Part shown: positions 26,901 through 40,420 of the stretch, piece by piece
Numbering within the stretch: the stretch's first letter is position 1
Layout of the letters: each line of letters opens with the position of its first letter
Origin: Aquila chrysaetos chrysaetos
Taxonomy: Eukaryota > Chordata > Aves > Accipitriformes > Accipitridae
DNA: 64,000 nt
Assembly: GCF_900496995.4 (NCBI RefSeq)
Contig: NC_044004.1
Span: forward strand, 78,995,538 to 79,059,537
Direction: 5' to 3'
Notes under the pieces: model-generated
The model's database searches: none
The model's input: the letters and a program-made list of their open reading frames with translations, nothing else
Told to the model about the DNA's origin: nothing
Made by a program: the position numbers and the translations under genes

Positions 26901-27865
26901 ACACATCAATTTATATAAACCAGCATTTGGTTATTATTGTTGATTTTAAGGAGCAGTGTTGCCAGCTGTCACAAAATGCATAAACAGTTCATAATCTGTA
27001 ATAGTTCCTTAGACAGCTGCAAGACCATAAGGAACCAACTTTTCTTCCTCAAAAGCTTTCATGAAACATGTTATTTAGTTCCAAAATGGACAGCTATTTC
27101 AGAAACAATATACCAAAAACACAGGAAAAAGTAAATTTCTCTATTAAATTAAACGGTTTTGTAGAGTAGCCCAGACAGTTAATTCTGGGCATTTTTTCTT
27201 AAAAGGAAGCAACTGTTATAAGATACATAGGCCTAGTGTAAATGGAGTAGATCAGTTTACTTTAGCAGTTTAATTTGTGAAATTAAAGTAGGTCAGCTGA
27301 CTTCACCAGATGAGTGTCTAGTGCTTAGCCCCTTCACAACTTGTCATTCTTACTAAACAGAAGATTAACCCAAAGTGAGCAAAGTTGTACCAGTTAGGCA
27401 AAGTCTACTGTTCCATAAGGGAATAAAGTTTAGACTTGGATAAAAACTGAGCAACAGGAAACAAACATAAATCTTCATACCCTTTGTGTCACTGTTCCTC
27501 ATTGCCACAGGCCAGATTTCACCTCCCTCTACTCCATTACTTCAGAAGCGATATAGTTATGACAGTTTGTAAGCATAAAGGACAAGTTATGCCAGATGGG
27601 GAAAATGGCTTACGGACAAGCAGAGTCCAGGGGAATACAAAAGGAAGCAAGGTTCTAGGTGGCACAGACATACTTAACAGCAGAAATGGATCAGACCTTA
27701 AATTCAGCAGGAAGTGCAGAAACAAGGCAAGTTTCAACCTATGGAATCTACAGAATGATATAAGGACTGCCCTACTGACTCAGAACAAAGGGCCCGTACA
27801 GTCTGGTATGCTAACCTGGACAGTCACTAAAAGACAGCAGGTAAACCTGGCTAGTTTTTGTGGCC

Positions 27866-28712
27866 CACACAGAATCATACAAAATGGCTGAGGTTGGAAG
27901 GGACCTCTTGAGATTACCCTGTCCAACGCCTCTGCTCAAGCAGGGCCACTTAGAGCAGGCTGCCCAGGACCATGTCCAGACAGCTTTTGAATATCTCCAA
28001 GGACGGAGACTCCACAGCACCCTGGGCAACTTATTCCAGAGTTTGACCACCCCCTCACAGTAAAAAGTGTTTCTTCTGTTCAGATGGAATCTCATGTGTT
28101 TTAATTTGTGCTCACTGCCTCCTGTCCTGTCAGCAGGCACTACCGAGAAGAGTCTGGCTCCATCTTCTTTATTTCCTCCCATCAGTTATTTATACACCTT
28201 CTGTAAGACCCCTGATCCTTCTCTCCTCCAGGCTAAACAGTTGCAGCTCTCTCATCCTCTCTGCATATAAGAAATGCTCCAGTCCCTTAATCATCTTTGT
28301 AGCCTTTCACTGGACTTGCTCCAGTAAGTCCATGCAGAGACATGGACTGGGGAGCCCAGAATGGGACCCAGCACTCCAGATGAGTCTCACCAGTGCTGAG
28401 TAGGAGGGACCTCACTTGCTGAAATACTCTGCCTAATGCAGTCTAGGAGTCTGTTGAGCTCCTTTGCTGTGAGGTCACATCGCTGGCTCACGTTCAGCTT
28501 ATTGTCCACCAGAATACCCAGGTCCTTCTCTGCAGACCTGCTTTCCAACCAGTTGACCTGCAGTTTGTACTGGTGTCTGGGGTTATTCCTCCCCTGGTGC
28601 AGTACTTTGCACTTCCCTTTGTTGAACTCCGAGGTTTCTCTCTGCCTGGTTCTCCAGCCTGTCAAGGTCCCTCTGAATGACAGCAAACCCATCTGATAAA
28701 TCAACCGTGTGA
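27866..28712 (-). mobile_element. CR1 LINE, antisense, ORF2 C-terminus plus 3' UTR
   Basis: Read on the minus strand it runs from the end of the CR1 ORF2 (visible peptide FNKGKCKVLHQGRNNP, then SAEKDLGILVDNKLNVSQ) through the 3' UTR to the terminal repeat. On the + strand this appears as 'cagaatcatacaaaatgg' followed by 'gaggttggaagggacctc'. The copy is about 0.85 kb, 5'-truncated, and its frame is interrupted, so it is inactive. A 135-residue + strand frame at 27484-27891 that runs into its 3' end is a chance frame. Confidence 0.92.
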
Positions 28713-28859
28713 TTACCTGTGTGACTTTGTGTGAAGATGTGGGCCCATCAAGGTTTTGTAAAGTAGCATAATGATACCTTTTGTCTTGTTATCAATATTC
28801 TCTCAGAGATGACCAACATGATGTTGATTGTTTTGGCTGCCAAGGCACATTAAGCCAAT

Positions 28860-29720
28860 GGTTTTGTGGAACTGCCAATGATGGTAAGATCATTCTTTCC
28901 TGAGTTACAGCCTCCAGTTCTGAGTCCAGGATCATGTAAGTACAGTTTACTTCTTCTTAGATGCATAATCTTCCAGTAATTTACACTGACACTTTTCTGT
29001 CAATTTTTGCCAGTTCATTTAGTTTTGTGAGGTCCCTACATATTTCTGCAATGCAAGCGTGGCATTTTGCTACCTAAGCAGCTTAGTAGCAGCTGCAGAC
29101 TTGAAAATCTCACTGTTCCAGCGTCTTCTGCGTGGTATCCATGAAGACATGGAATAAATGTTTTGTTGGCACTTAATGGTCAAAGTAATCACTAAATCTG
29201 ATCTTACGCTTTCTAGCCTTTCACCAGCTTTCAGTCCATGAGGGGACTTTTTCTGCAATCACATGGTGACTCATGTGTCTTTAATGAACGTTGGTATGAA
29301 AGGTGGCCAAAAGCTTATTTAAAATGCAGTAAGAAAATCCAGTATGTCCACTAGATTCACTTCAACCATGTGCTTTTTTACAGCCCTGGAGAACTCCAAC
29401 AAGCTAAAAAGTCAGGATTTCCCTTTAAAGATGCCGTGCTAACCTTAGCCAAACAGACTGCTTTCATGCATTCAGAAATCTCTTTTTTTTATTAGTCTCC
29501 CAACTTGCCAGGGAAGAAAGTCAGACTCAGTGGTCTGTAATTCCCAGGATCCCATATAGCACAATTTCCTAGATAGGATTTACAGTGGCAATCCATGGTC
29601 ACCTGGCAGTTACTCTTTGCTACATAGTGTGGTTGTAAAACTTCCCTACCAACTCTGCAATTCCACACCATCTATTAGTCATGCACTGATTTTCTAACGT
29701 TAAATCTAGGACACAAGAAC
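28860..29720 (-). mobile_element. Possible ancient, degraded CR1/L3-type LINE fragment
   Basis: Immediately beyond the antisense CR1 there are short blocks that resemble CR1-type sequence in antisense, mainly 29520-29560 ('gactcagtggtctgtaattc'), which is like the CR1 reverse transcriptase segment often written as 'cctgtagttccc'. Another is near 29030 ('tttgtgaggtccctacat'). The similarity is patchy, and no frame survives. It could also be a 5' continuation of an older nested copy. A masked-repeat search would settle it. Confidence 0.35.
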
Positions 29721-31042
29721 ACAGTTCATCTTTTTTCACATCCTGTATTCTTCCCTCAAGTTTGCCACTATGTCAGAATTAAAGCATCAGTACAAATATT
29801 TCTTCAGGGATCCACACCACATCAGTGCTATCAGTATGGTACCTGTGCACTGACTATTGCCACTATTTGTGTGGCAACTCCTTTTTACTACATAAGGATC
29901 AAAAACCCCCACATACTCAGTACTACATATTATGCCAGCTAAAATGCTCACTGAATCATGCTGCTGTGCTTGTTTAGCATTACAGTTTTAAAAGTTTTAA
30001 AGTGGTTTAGAGAAGCTCAGTTTTATGGTGTCTCTACTTTAAATGCCTTAAGAAAAATAATTTTCAGAAGTGCTGGGTACTTTTGCTTTAAAAATCAAGA
30101 CTTTTTTAAAAGAGTTTGGGGTTTCCAACCAGATAAAACTCAACTTAAACACTTACTACTACTCACAAGGTCATGGCTGAAGGAAAAGCTACTTTCCAGA
30201 AACCCTCCAGTTTCCTGTCTTCTCAGAACTATATTATGCAGCAAATAAAGGCCCCTAACAGTCATGGCATGAAAAAAATAGCAAACACAGGAAGATCATA
30301 GAAATATTCAGACTATGCAACAGAGCTGTTCAGAGCTGGTGGTTTTCCTTTGCAAGAGCTTGTGCAAACATTCTGTTCAACTTCATATCTGTGGGAGTTT
30401 GCATCCCCCACGTCTAATTTTCAAAAACAAACTCACACAAACCCTTATTCTCATAATAAACATACCCAGCTACATCTCACCTAAATTTTCCATGGTGCTG
30501 AGTTTAATAAAAGCTAGATTTAGCACCATTATTTGGACAAGACTTGTTAAAAGGTTTCTAATAATGAATCCTTTTTTTCATCAGCACTAAGAGAGGCACG
30601 GAATTTGGTGTCTTATGGTACTTCGCATGACAATAGTTCTAAAAAAAGGTAACTTGCAGATTAGCTTAAGTGATTCCAGCATATAAACCCATCCTTTTGC
30701 AAGGGAGAAAAAAACACTGTTCACATTAATGCCTTCTATGTGTAGTATAAAATGGAATAGTTATGGCAAAATACAAAACAATGTTCAAAAATATTTTGTT
30801 TCCATGAACAAATTCTAGTTTCTGGACAATATACATCAAAACAAATTTAGCTGCAATGTCCACCTATTGGTACTGCGCCACATTTGACAGTTTTTCTTAC
30901 AGTAGTAGATATTCTTCACATACTTGAACGAAGCCAAAGTTTATAGGTGCTAACATTCAGTTTTCAAATAATTATAACTGTAGTGAAGCTTAGAGTTTGG
31001 CATTTCTAGTTGTTAACAACATTCTGTCACACTTGTGATCCA

Positions 31043-31070
31043 ACCAAAGTAATCAATTACCAAAGTAATC
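31043..31070. repeat. 12-bp direct repeat with 4-bp spacer
   Basis: ACCAAAGTAATC at 31043-31054 is repeated exactly at 31059-31070 with AATT between. It is a local duplication of no known function. Confidence 0.85.
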
Positions 31071-33699
31071 CGAGAACTACAAGTAGCTTGCTCTTTCAAA
31101 ATTATCTTTAGTATGGTGCAGTGCAGGAAAAAAAGATGAAAAGTTTTCTAGTATTATTAGGAAACTGAAAGGTCCTTTTCCTTTGTTACAAGTGCTTTAG
31201 AAGAGCTTATTTATGTAAGTATGCACATCACAGCAAACAGTGTTTCATGACAAGTATTGCTGCTGAAAGAGTTAGTGTACTCACGTTCGAACAATGTGTT
31301 CTCTCTGAAGCTATAGCTCCTAGTTTTTCAGCCTTCTAAGTACAGTAGAAAACATTATACTGTGTTTCTTTCACCAGAGACTTTGATAATGGAGCTCTGT
31401 CATGCTTCCTTGCTGAAGTTTGCATTGCCTTAGGCTGATTTGGAAGGCCATCTGGAAATTACAACTGATTAATTAGCTGTGAGCCTATGATGTGAAGAGG
31501 GCAGATGGAAGAACACCGTACTTCATTGCTCCCTGCCCTGCAAGAGCTACCAGTTCAATACCCAATCCACATCAAGGTCCCAGTCTCTTTCCAGGAAGAT
31601 TTAGAAAGATTCAGATAAGTCTGCCACTGTAATTTTTTTTCCTCAGCTGCTTTCTCTCCCAGCTCTGTTCACCGGAGATACCAGTGCTGACAAATATGAT
31701 GTCCAAAAACCATGAGGGAAGGGAGCTGACAAGAAGAGTGTTTTCAGCAGAAGTCCTCCCTTGCAATCCACAGAACTTAGGCGAAACCAGCTTGGTTTTA
31801 CATTTATCGCTCCTAGATGTATTCCCAAATGGAAAAGCTGTGGTGTTATAGACCTAGATTTTGTCTAACAGAAAAAAGGCATGTGAGAATCCCCCTGGCC
31901 CTTGTATTTATACAGCAGATTCACTTGCACACATCACATATACGCTCATATTTACTACCCATGATTTTCTGGCCAAAGATATGGAAGTCCTTTACCAATA
32001 TCCTGGTGTTTTAAGTATCATAAGTACTAAGAAGCAGTTTTAGACTGACAAGGAGGGGAAAGCTATTTAGCTTTATCTCTCCACTGAGCCTTCCACTTGC
32101 CCTCTCTCTACACTCCAAGTGGGAAGGACAAGATGAGTATCAAGTTATTCTTCCATATTTCTGAGAACAAAGACTTCCTCTCTAATACTTTGGATTGCTA
32201 TCCTTGTGGTCAGCTTGAATTTACAAAGTCAAGAGAGCTAGCTGACCCCTTTGGCGTAACAACTGTGTGAATAATGTTAATAAAAATAATATCAGAAAGA
32301 CTGGAGATTTAAAAACAAAATCACTCTATTTTTCATTCTCCGGTTTCGGAAGTGAGAAGGTCCGAAGACCAACAGAGCACATGATAGAAATGGTAAAGAT
32401 ATTATTGCTCTTGATTATACAAGGTCTTATGGAATCACAGAGGAATATCTGATACAAGCACTACAGCAAAGTAAGAGAGAACAGAGATTATTTATTCCAT
32501 TTAGAGTTATAGCTATGTATGAACTACAAGTAATCAAGCAGCTCTTCATTTCTTACTGGATGCAATACAACATTGTCATAGACATCCTAACGAAGGAAGT
32601 CAAAGTTAGCTTACAAGCACATTCGTGCGAAAAGCAAATTATTCTCTCATTCTCTTCTTACTATTTTGTCAGCTACTTTTACTTGAAAATTAATGCAGAT
32701 AAGCAAAGAGGTATCATCTTTGATAAACAGCTCTTTCTGCACAAACAGTATCATAGCATACCAGTTCAAATTTAGCCTTACTTCTTTCAAATTATCACTG
32801 ATGAAATATATATGCATGAGCATCACTGAAAACTGCACTTGCACAGGTTTTCCAAGAAACCTGGTCATAACTAATAACTTAAGATTACCTTAAGATCAAC
32901 AACATCAAATGCTTGCCAGAAGATGGCTGGTAAGAGAGGGATGCAGAATTATAGCACAGTTACAATTAATGTTGAGACAGAATTTAAGACAGAAGTTTTT
33001 CAGTAATCATGTTTACAAATATTTAATTGAACTTGGATTAAAATGATATTTTGGTCAATTAAAATATAAGACTCAGTATTTGTTCATCAAATCCTTCTTC
33101 TCTCTTTAAATTACTTAAGAGCCCATGTTTTGAAACACTAAACTCCTGACTAGAGACCGAAAAAAAAGCTACCTGATGTCCCCTCCAAAAAATCCTTCCT
33201 TTTGCACTGAAATCTGAAAACAGAGTCAACCTCTGCCTATTTTACTCTGTCATACTGGCAGACATCAGCCTTGCCATTTTCAACTTGTCAAAAAGGCCAC
33301 TGACTAGCTGTTTTAAACTAAATTGTAGATATTCCAGGTGCAGCCCAAAGGAAAGAAAAAACAGTATATCTAGTTTGCAAAACCTTTCCAGCTCATCATT
33401 ATTTTCCAAGTGGGTAAGTCCGAAGATTTTTTTTTTTCCCCAGTAGGATAAATGACACACAGACTCAAATGTGAGTTCATACATTAAAACACTTCAGCTC
33501 TTCGCTTATCCGTAACAAGGTGAACAATTCAAGGCTCCTGATACTAGCTAACAGTAATATACATGTATGCAAAATCTTGTTTACCTTTCCCTCCTATTCT
33601 TCTTTCCTCCTCTTCCTTCTCTAAACCATTTCAGTGCCCATGTCTTGACATATTGAACTCCGCAGGTTAGGCTGCTTTTGATTTGCGAGGAGAGTTACA

Positions 33700-34420
33700 A
33701 TAGTTAATTACAGAGCACGGTCTTCTGTGACTCAAACATTTTGCATTTATAGGCTCTTGATATAGTCCAGAGCAAGAGGCTAACCCATACTTAATTTGTC
33801 CAACACGTTTCTGGTTAAAGTTCCATCAGATGGGTGACTGGAATCCCTCCGATTCAGCTGGAAAAGTCACTTTGAAGGAGGCGTTTATTAGCAACATTTG
33901 CCTCAGTCACAACAGGAGGCCCTGAGGGCCTGGGGAAAATCAGTGGTTGCTTATAATAGTCAAAACCAGCAATTCCCCACAGGATAAAGTGTCAATAATA
34001 GGTTAGATATTATTATTTGGAATTGATTTTACAGCGGGTATAAAATTAAAGAAAATGAGGCCGTTTCTTTAGGCAGCAAAGGTCTGTGCTTTGAAATGCC
34101 CTCTAGCCTGACCCCCGCAGCCCCAGCCCCAGGAAGCACAGAGAGGCTGCAGCAGGGCTTGCCTCCCAGCCAGCGTGCCCAGTGCTGCACAGCTGCTCTG
34201 CATAGAGCATGATTAACATAGCTGAAGGCCCACAGCACTTAGCACAATTAAATCAACAGGCCGTAGCTCATTCTTCCAGCGTGACAGGAAAAAGGCACAA
34301 ACCCCAGATGCTTTGCTTTCTTCTATCTTTATGTTTGCTGGAGCGATTTTTGTGAGTGTTTAATCCTCTCTGCGGCCCAACATTCACACGAAAATTTAAT
34401 GTGCATGTGGTTTTGACTGA
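33700..34420. promoter_or_regulatory. Candidate conserved non-coding element pair
   Basis: Two stretches (33700-34040 and 34195-34420) stand out from the desert by balanced composition and lack of repeats or coding frames. They carry motifs such as AACAGGAGGCCC, GTCAATAATAGG, CACAATTAAATCAACAGG and AATTTAATGTGCATG. The 34050-34200 middle is more GC-rich. The enhancer call is inference only. Confidence 0.3.
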
Positions 34421-37400
34421 AAAAGTCTCAGGCCAGAATATCATTAGTTCACAGTCTTTTCAATTGATATATTCAGTAGTTAATTCTGAGGCTTTTCTAC
34501 GTTAAACGTTTTCAGCAGTATTGTGAAGGAATGTGTTGGGTAGCCTGTAACTACAAGTATTTCTCTTTTCTTGCAAACGGACACTCTGGAACACCTCTAC
34601 AGAAATGGCCACAAACTCCTTTAGCAGGAGGAGCACTGTCAGACTTCTGTAGTCTTTTACATTATGTTACTCATGAGGTCTTTTACAGCATTTTACTCTC
34701 TGTACTGTCCCAATGAGGAGACAGCTTAGTAAGACGGTCCTGCCGCATCAGACAGACTGTATTACTATTGTAAATATGATAAAATTATTCTTTGCAGAAC
34801 ACAGCAAAGACCATCCTTAAAAATCTGGGGAATAAGAATGACCTTACTGAATAGCTGCATTAAACAAAAATGTGGATACATTCTCTCCCTTTAGCGTCCC
34901 AGCCAGGCGTGGTAACTGAAAGTTCCTCCTGTTCAAGCCAACAATTATTATCCTTTCCTGGTTATTTCACTGTCCCTAGAAAATTTAAGGGATACTGTTC
35001 TCAAAAGCATTGATGTACAACTGTTTCATGGAACTTAAGCTCCTCACTGACAAACACCTCTAAAATTTAGCCTAAGCTTAACTCTTGAAATGCTATAGGC
35101 ACTTAGGAGCCAAAGTCTCAGTGAAACCCTGATACAACTCCTTTCTGAAAACAAGACTATCTCATAAATCACTGAATATTTTGTCCAAAACCAAAGCTAC
35201 ATTTCTGCCCTGTTGTAATCAGGTCGAAATCCACTAGTCCAGTTGGACTTACCCAGCAATATCAGGTCTAAGTTTCACCAACCCTACGTAAAACCTTGAA
35301 AGTATAAAACTTATTTTCAATCCTGTTGTCTTCTTCTGAGGTGGTTGTGTAGGTTCTCTTTTTTTAATTTTGTTTTATTTTCCTTCTTTATTCCCTTTTC
35401 TCTTTGCCTCCTTTATACTCTCCTTTTACATCCTTCTCTTTTGTCTGTGTTTCTATCTCCATTCAGTGCTTCTTCATTGCCCCTTTTTCATAAGACTTCA
35501 AAAATTATTTTTAAGCCTGTTAAAACCAGGAAAGTAGGACTGAATCTCATGATGAACACACTATTTTGAAAGAAACCAGACTGTATCTAGAAAAGGTTGC
35601 AGGTGATTATTTTCTTTAAAAAAAAAGGTTTACTGCTTTACCAGTCTCACAAGGCCCTCTGGGTCTGAAGGTGGAGACCAGAGTGCTCTTGATGTAGAAG
35701 GCATAAAGTGCAGGGCCTCAGTGAAGAATAAGATGATGGAATATTTGTCCTGTCCACACCAAAATGCATTAGTCACAAAAATTTCTTCTAAACCTGTCAA
35801 CGCATTGCCTTTTTCTCAAGGGAATCAAAGAAACATTTGCATACAGGAGGTGTTTACATAGATGTTAACAGAACATCATGGTTACTGATAGGGGCCTGTG
35901 AGCATCACATCCCAGTGCAATGTTGTTGTTTGACAGCCCTGCATCAGCCCATCCCCCAGCTGTGTCCTGAGCTTTCACACAGGAGGTGGTTCAATCCAAC
36001 CAAGAGTGGAGGAAAAGCTGAGATCTCTCTTTACATGCATATTTAAAAGTATCATCCAGCACTACTTCACAGACCTTGATGTGGCCTTTCTTCTCGTACT
36101 ATGCTTGCATAAGGAAAAAGCATGTCCTGTACTTTCTCTATTTGTGAGTTGCAAACTAACTGTTAAATCTTTGTGGCAAATGTGTTCTTATTCAGTAGCG
36201 GGCACTGTTCTCAGTCTGTTGATACCTTACACACATCTTATATTCACCCTCATTCTCTTCCCTAAGCTGTCATTGGGCTATGAATCTCAGAGCTGAGGGG
36301 ACCTGGGTAAATTTTCCTCACTGTCAGGGTTAGGCAAACTTTGAGAAAACAGTGCTGGCCTAAATACACATCTGACTTCAGTGGTACAATGCTCAGCTGG
36401 GATTAGAGCTGGAAGTAAAAAATGGCTAGTTTCACAATTATGATACAAGTAACCTTCTCCTACCATACACAGAAAGCAACAAAAAACCTGTCCCAACTTG
36501 CTCCCTCACTTCCCATTATTAGTGTATGTCCTCTACATTACAGAAGAAGAAACAGCCCTTATGGGACCATGATTTGATTTACATCATCACATAACCAATA
36601 CATTAAATAGTTATTGGAGATGATTTTTGCCATGTCCTTGGTGCAGTGCTTTCTGATGAAGTGTGCACAATACACACATCTGGTCTATTAAGCTATGGAA
36701 ACATTGTGTGAACCATATGGTGAGGGCTGATGAAAAAAGAGACCAGTGAAATCTTCAAACCTAAATACATTTACCAAAGTTGGGAGTCTGATTCTGGTAA
36801 TAGTCAGTACCAAGCTGGGATAATGTAATTAAAAATGTGTGATGTTACATGGGTCCAAACGTAGCTGGAGATTCCAGTGTGAAACCTAACATGCCACATG
36901 AAATGCTGAACTTCATTAGGTGAAGCTTCTAACAATCACATGGCATTTCTAAAAAAATAACTTATCAATACAACCCATGACACTGTGAAAATGTGTAAGT
37001 TTCCATGTCTCTTTTTTAAAAAAGTACCAATTTAAACAGATTTTGCCACTCTTATGAAAAGAAGCTGCTAGGTTTCTACCTGGGATTAGGATGTTTGACT
37101 AACGAATCTTTGAAAATACATTTTATTTTCACAGATATCTTTGAAGTACAGCTTTGTAGCCAATTTTACACTTAAGTATCTCTAAATACATTATGAATAA
37201 TTTTTCAAGTAAGCTACTAATCTAGCTAGTTATGTTAAAATAATTTGAAGTATTTTGGTGGTTTGGATTTCTTCTGAAGGAGATAAACCATAACAACTTT
37301 CGATTATGTAAAATCAGGTGGCTTCAAACCTGTTATTTTAGATTATCAATGCCAAGGCTCAGGCACATCTTTTCAAGTCTTCAGTTTGATTTCATATATA

Positions 37401-40199
37401 TGATTTTTTAAAATTTATTTATTTTAAATAGGAGCAGGTAGCAGTGCTGGGTTCTGGTATTAATTACACAAGGAAACAGAAAACCTGAAGCAAACCTGGT
37501 AGCATTTTAAGAATCCAGCTATTGTGAATTCATCTGGAATTCATTGGGCTACCCATGGCTGTAATAAATTCATGCTGTATTAGTAGTAACATCACATGTA
37601 CACTAATAGATGTTCTACTGAGATCAGTATTATTTAATTGACTCAAAGGATTAATTTAAGATCAATTTTCTTTTAACTATATTTTTAACATAGCTTTCTA
37701 CTGAAGCACAGCTTCCCAAAAGACAAAAAAAAGACATCAGAAGAAAAACATGCATAAGAAAATACACAAAATCTGACATTTTTGTCTCCTTAGGAAAGAA
37801 ACAAAAAGCATTAGAATCATATAGTCTGTCCTCCATGTAAACAAACACATTGTGTTTATTTAGAAAATAATTTTCTCTGTGGGAAGCAAAACATTCAACT
37901 CTACAAAAGTGAACATATGCAGATTCAAGAGAGGTATTAAGATGCATCTAAGTAAAAATTACGTATCTTAAACTGAAAAAAATGATGGAAAAAATCTGTA
38001 AAGAAGTACTGAGCAGCATCATCTGCACATTTCTGCTTTGTCAGGCATGCTAAATAAGAGAACACAAATAACTTGCAGAAGATTTCACTGGTACCAGTTG
38101 CACGACTGGGATATGGTAAGTAATGGAAAAACAATAGCTTGGATACTTTGGGTTGGAAAGGGAAGATGTTCTTAACAGTTTGCTACGTCTTGTGAACTGT
38201 ACCAGAAACACCAATGTGACTAGTTTTACCCCTTTGCAACATAGGTCCTGTTCACCAGTAAGTTTCTATTTCCTTCCTGAGTTAGCTGGCTAAGATGAAC
38301 AGGCTGGTCAGACATCAAGGCTCAGACCCATTTAATATAATCAATCAGCACTTCTAAAACTGATGAGAAAAAAACAGGTCTTCCTGAGTCTACTGATTCA
38401 GCATCACTGAATAAACTATAAAAAGCAAAAATAAAGAACTGGTAAGCTCACTGCTTCTCGTGTTTTTATGCCAACCTCAGTAATGTCATGAGTCAATGCC
38501 ATGCCAAAGGAACGGTGAAATGCAACCACAGACAAGGAAACAAATGTGTCTAAAAAGAGGTCTTGTCTCCTAGCCAGCCAACAGCCAACTAACTCAATGT
38601 GCAGGTACACAATTAAAAGCATATGACCGAGAATTTTGTTGAAAAAATCTTGCAGTTCCAACTCATATTTCTACCTACTCTCCTCCTCCAGAGATCCTGG
38701 AGGGGAAAAAAAAGGCATCTCTGTTTTCCCTATACTTTGAAGATAGCCTGGCTTTCTTCATTTTTTCTTTAAAGAAAGAAACCACTGCAGGGAAGTGGAA
38801 AAAAAGAGGTAAATGAGGGATACCTGGTTTGGACAATTCTACTTTTCTCAGATAGTATATTCCACCTATGGACAACAAGCCCTAGAAATCATCAACATTC
38901 CTTATGTCAAACAGCTGCACTTTCTTATCCTTTTATTCAGATTATCTTCCTCCCTGATTCTATCAATCAGTAGCACAAACAGCTCTTAGCAGAGTTTAGG
39001 GCTGTGATCATAAAATAAATAGTCTGAAGACCTAAATTGGAATTTAGAAGAGCTGTTTTCTTAGGAAGTAAGATTTACATGTATGGTGTGTGTATTCATC
39101 TGAGCCATCCCTCTCAATAACTTTAAAGCTCTGCCGGCTCCCTTCAAGCAGATTTATCAAAACAGTAGAGGTCTCAAAAGATGTTAGATTTCTACAGTTT
39201 TCAGGAATGGGGAGAAAACTTACTAATGCCCATGTGGGAAAGGAATGATATGTCTCAGTCCTTAGTAGATATCAGATAATTCACACAAGAGGGTATTATG
39301 AACGTCCTAAATACAGAAAAATGTTGAAGGAGGTTTGCAGCTTAGCAGACCTCAGTGAATCCATTTCCAAGCCATTCTCTTTGTCCTGTGGATTCTCTAG
39401 AATCCTCTTCAATTCCACATGTCTCATTTCTCTTTCCTTTTCTCTGTTCAGATTATCGGGCAATGCTTCCAAGGATGCAGTTCTTACTACTTCAGTATCA
39501 TCTCTTCCACAGCGACTTTAATTTTAATAATCATAAAATATAGCAACATATAGCAACTTAAAACTTCCCACTATGCAAATTCAACAACAGCTTTTGTTCC
39601 TGTAGGTCACCTGTCTACTGCTCTAAAGTGATGTTTGTGTAGACCCTTTAATCAGCTTCCAAACTCAAAAAAACCCACATTCAGGCAATCTGTGCCTACC
39701 GGAAATGTGACCTACCCCCAGCTCTGAAAAACAGTACTGGAAGTGAAATGGACAGAAACGGGACAAACAGGAAGAAACATGCACAGACAGTAAGAAAGAG
39801 GAGAGGCAAATGTGAACCCAGGCTTGCCTCTGCCCTCTTCAGAGATAAGACAGTAGAAAACCTTTTTTGTTTGTTTTCAGAATTAGTTATCTGATGGAGA
39901 CAATACTTTGTACTAATCTATTTCACACTTGCAGTTACTTCAAATACCAAGTCTTGTGTCAATAAATATTCACAACTATCCTTCTGTTGTGGTCCAAACT
40001 GTATTCTGGACTTCAGTTCCACTCCCTCGGTGGCATCGTTATGAAAACACTTGAATTTAAGGCAAGTATCACAGCAACAAATGGTGTGGCTTTATACTAA
40101 TCATCTACTACATTTCTGCATACAGGAATCTGCAAAAAAGCTCAACGGGGAGGTCTGCCAAGTGTCCCCTGGGATAGCCTTTGTGTAAAAAGGGGTACT

Positions 40200-40420
40200 T
40201 TGGAAGTTAATTAGAGACAATCTGGTTTTTATACTGAGTTTAAAAAAGCCAATTAGAGTTAATGGGAATGCAAATGATTCTCATTCAGCTTTGTTTGATA
40301 TGGTTACTATTATAATTCAGTTTTTCATCGCAAAACAGCAAAATGGACGTTAAACATGACTGAACAGTGAAAGAATCCCAACTTGCTGGAATTCAATTTT
40401 CTTACAGCAAACTTATCCCT
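40200..40420. promoter_or_regulatory. Candidate conserved non-coding element with repeated AATTAGAG
   Basis: AATTAGAG occurs twice (about 40209 and 40252), with GTTAAT and ATGCAAAT (octamer core, about 40268) nearby. There is no coding frame or repeat. Inferred from motif density only. Confidence 0.3.

Larger units (their letters stand above)
3931..27865. other. Gene desert, second part: no gene seen
   Basis: About 24 kb of AT-rich single-copy-looking sequence. No frame above about 100 residues, no splice-bounded exon matching a known protein, and no recognisable retroelement was found. It holds the 8871-8915 hairpin, enhancer-like blocks at 5930 and 20745, and a purine-rich stretch at 24560-24950. 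An unannotated lncRNA cannot be excluded. Confidence 0.7.

Noticed and set aside
27484..27891. 135-residue + strand frame
   Set aside because: It has no recognisable domain, and its end overlaps the CR1 terminal repeat.
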